DNA from: Desulfobacteraceae bacterium
Lineage (GTDB): Bacteria; Desulfobacterota; Desulfobacteria; Desulfobacterales; Desulfobacteraceae
DNA length: 7,606 nt
Reading direction: 5' to 3'
Assembly: GCA_015486915.1 (NCBI GenBank)
Contig: WFQS01000198.1
Span: 1-7,606, forward strand
The notes under the pieces are model-generated. The model saw nothing but the letters and a program-made list of their open reading frames with translations, made no database searches and was not told the origin of the DNA. The translations under genes and the position numbers were made by a program. How positions within the stretch are numbered: position 1 is the stretch's first letter; the number at the start of each line of letters is the position of its first letter. Positions 6,454 through 7,606 of the stretch are shown piece by piece.

Positions 6454-7530
6454 TTATCCCTTATTCCAGGCTGCACGTTTTTTATTGATGTCTGCACGTT
6501 CTTTACGGATGAATTCCATTTCTTTTTCATGACTGCAGGCTCCACCGTTACTGACGGTTTCATCATCAACCTGCTGAATCCCGTCAAACCCCTTGAGAAC
6601 CTCTTTTACCATACCGTCAATTACCCTGTTGAGTTTTTTTGTGGAGTCAGAAACAATATCAAGGGTTTCTGATAACTGCTTGAGTTCGGTAAATCCAATA
6701 CTTGACATGGTATCGGCAAACCCAGTACCTCCGGCCTCAGCAACGGGGACAAGCTTTAAGAATATATTATTCAAATCTGACATCACATCGACAATTTTTT
6801 GGGGAATGGCTGCCCCGTGTTTCCGGATATTGGCCCGTGTCCTGTCAGATAAAACCTGATTCATAGCTGCAATCTTCAAACGTGTTTCATACAGGACCCG
6901 ACGCTGGTTGATCGCACGGATACGATTTTTAACTCTGTGGTATTTGGCCAGCAGTCGTTCTTTTAAATTTGTATCATCTGTATTCTGAATCCGATCAAGT
7001 AAATCTTCCGCTGCGGCCGCTGCACGGGCAAACCGTTCTGATTCCGAACTTTTATAGGTTTTCAGGCTCAGTTCATGATTATCGCTAATTGACCGTGTGG
7101 CCTGGGTATCAACAATGGATTCTGCAACTGAACGGTCAAATGACTCAAGGGACGATAAAAGCGGATCAAGATTTTTATCACATACATCTTTAAGGGCACC
7201 CACCTCCAGGATAATCCTGGCATCGATATTGGCTTTTCTGGCCCTTCCTAAAGGATCTTTTTTATCCAGCATTCCCGCCTTTTCAAGCCTGGCACGGGTA
7301 TCTAAAAGCTTTTGCAGTGAACCGGTTCTGACAGCAAATTCACTGAACATTTTCCGGGACGATTCTTTTAACATGGTTCCGCTGCTCTCAATGCGATCTC
7401 TGCTTCTTCTGGCAATCTCAACAGCACGGTCAGCGGCACTGGCAAAACCTGCATCAACTGCCTGGGCTGCCGTGAGCACAAGAACGGCAAGAAAAATTAA
7501 CCATATATTGAATATGCGGTTCGATATCAT
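6454..7530 (-). CDS. Gene A: exported coiled-coil protein of unknown function, first gene of the block
   Basis: This 358-residue protein carries a signal peptide (1-27 or 1-32; cleavage after VDA or ASA, hydrophobic 9-22). The mature part is nearly all helical with long charged stretches, for example about 35-110, 160-240 and a final 335-358 very rich in Lys, Arg and Glu, consistent with coiled coil. Two cysteines remain after export, Cys117 and Cys332, and could pair. No enzyme motif is visible. GGAG lies 7 nt upstream of the start codon. It begins the block seen here, but only 76 nt upstream are visible, so whether it is the first gene of the operon is unknown. It may be a structural or adaptor protein in the periplasm; I do not recognise the family. 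Confidence 0.75.
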   Translation of the reverse strand: MISNRIFNIWLIFLAVLVLTAAQAVDAGFASAADRAVEIARRSRDRIESSGTMLKESSRKMFSEFAVRTGSLQKLLDTRARLEKAGMLDKKDPLGRARKANIDARIILEVGALKDVCDKNLDPLLSSLESFDRSVAESIVDTQATRSISDNHELSLKTYKSSESERFARAAAAAEDLLDRIQNTDDTNLKERLLAKYHRVKNRIRAINQRRVLYETRLKIAAMNQVLSDRTRANIRKHGAAIPQKIVDVMSDLNNIFLKLVPVAEAGGTGFADTMSSIGFTELKQLSETLDIVSDSTKKLNRVIDGMVKEVLKGFDGIQQVDDETVSNGGACSHEKEMEFIRKERADINKKRAAWNKG

Positions 7531-7606
7531 TTTAATCTCCTTATCATATTTAAAAAATTAAAAGAAAAACTTTTGATACAAATGATTATCCAGGCGCTGG
7601 CAAAAA

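Noticed and set aside
7097..7561. Open frame on the plus strand opposite the start of gene A
   Set aside because: It is antisense to a gene with signal peptide and ribosome site; Ser/Ala-rich product without recognisable features.
7577..7592. Sigma54-like site before gene A (TGG...TTTGTA on the minus strand)
   Set aside because: The GG and TTG match, but the -24 CAC and the conserved C of the -12 GC are missing, so support is too weak.
7590..7600. Short hairpin CCAG-GCG-CTGG near the right edge
   Set aside because: The stem is only 4 bp with a 3-nt loop, and on neither strand is it followed by a T run within the window, so it is not a supported terminator; the context is cut off.
1..7606. 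tRNA, rRNA, CRISPR array or insertion sequence
   Set aside because: No cloverleaf-like block, direct repeat array, transposase reading frame or terminal inverted repeats were seen on either strand.

Overview
The window is a one-directional gene block: everything I can support as a gene lies on the minus strand, so transcription runs from the right edge to the left. It holds eight complete genes for cell-envelope proteins and the first 82 codons of a ninth, metabolic gene. Base composition is moderate, with very AT-rich spacers and strong Shine-Dalgarno sites. The protein set (signal peptides, an outer-membrane-type lipoprotein, a TolQ/TolR-like pair, a lytic transglycosylase) indicates a Gram-negative bacterium. 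The style of the proteins and the presence of a cysteine desulfidase homologue make me think of an anaerobic deltaproteobacterium such as a Desulfobacteraceae member. That placement is a guess, not something the sequence proves.

Layout in transcription order, with letters used throughout. A (7530-6454) and B (6438-5716) are exported, mostly helical proteins of unknown function. C (5738-4656) is a single-pass inner-membrane protein with a long Lys/Pro/Ala-rich linker and a C-terminal globular domain, laid out like TonB or TolA. D (4634-4065) is a MotA/TolQ/ExbB-family proton-channel subunit. E (4068-3616) is its ExbD/TolR-like partner. F (3619-2867) is an exported SLT lytic transglycosylase. 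G (2768-1584) is a lipoprotein with two similar halves of FlgO/CsgG/LpoB-like character. H (1482-367) is an exported CsgG/FlgT-like protein that may carry a frameshift near its end. After H comes the start of a UPF0597/CyuA-type L-cysteine desulfidase gene (247 to beyond the left edge), which looks unrelated in function.

A to F are packed as an operon: a 15-nt gap, a 23-nt overlap, a 21-nt gap, then two 4-nt ATGA overlaps. G and H follow after AT-rich spacers of about 100 nt, which may hold extra promoters. Taken together the locus looks like an envelope-spanning, ion-motive-force-driven machine. D and E would be the motor, C a periplasm-spanning transducer, F would open peptidoglycan, G and H would sit at the outer membrane or in the periplasm, and A and B would be periplasmic accessory parts. 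It is reminiscent of Tol-Pal, TonB-ExbBD, the flagellar stator with FlgO/FlgT ring proteins, and Agl-Glt gliding motors, yet the combination matches none that I know by name. The machine as a whole is inference; the individual family calls for D, F and the desulfidase fragment are the firmest parts.
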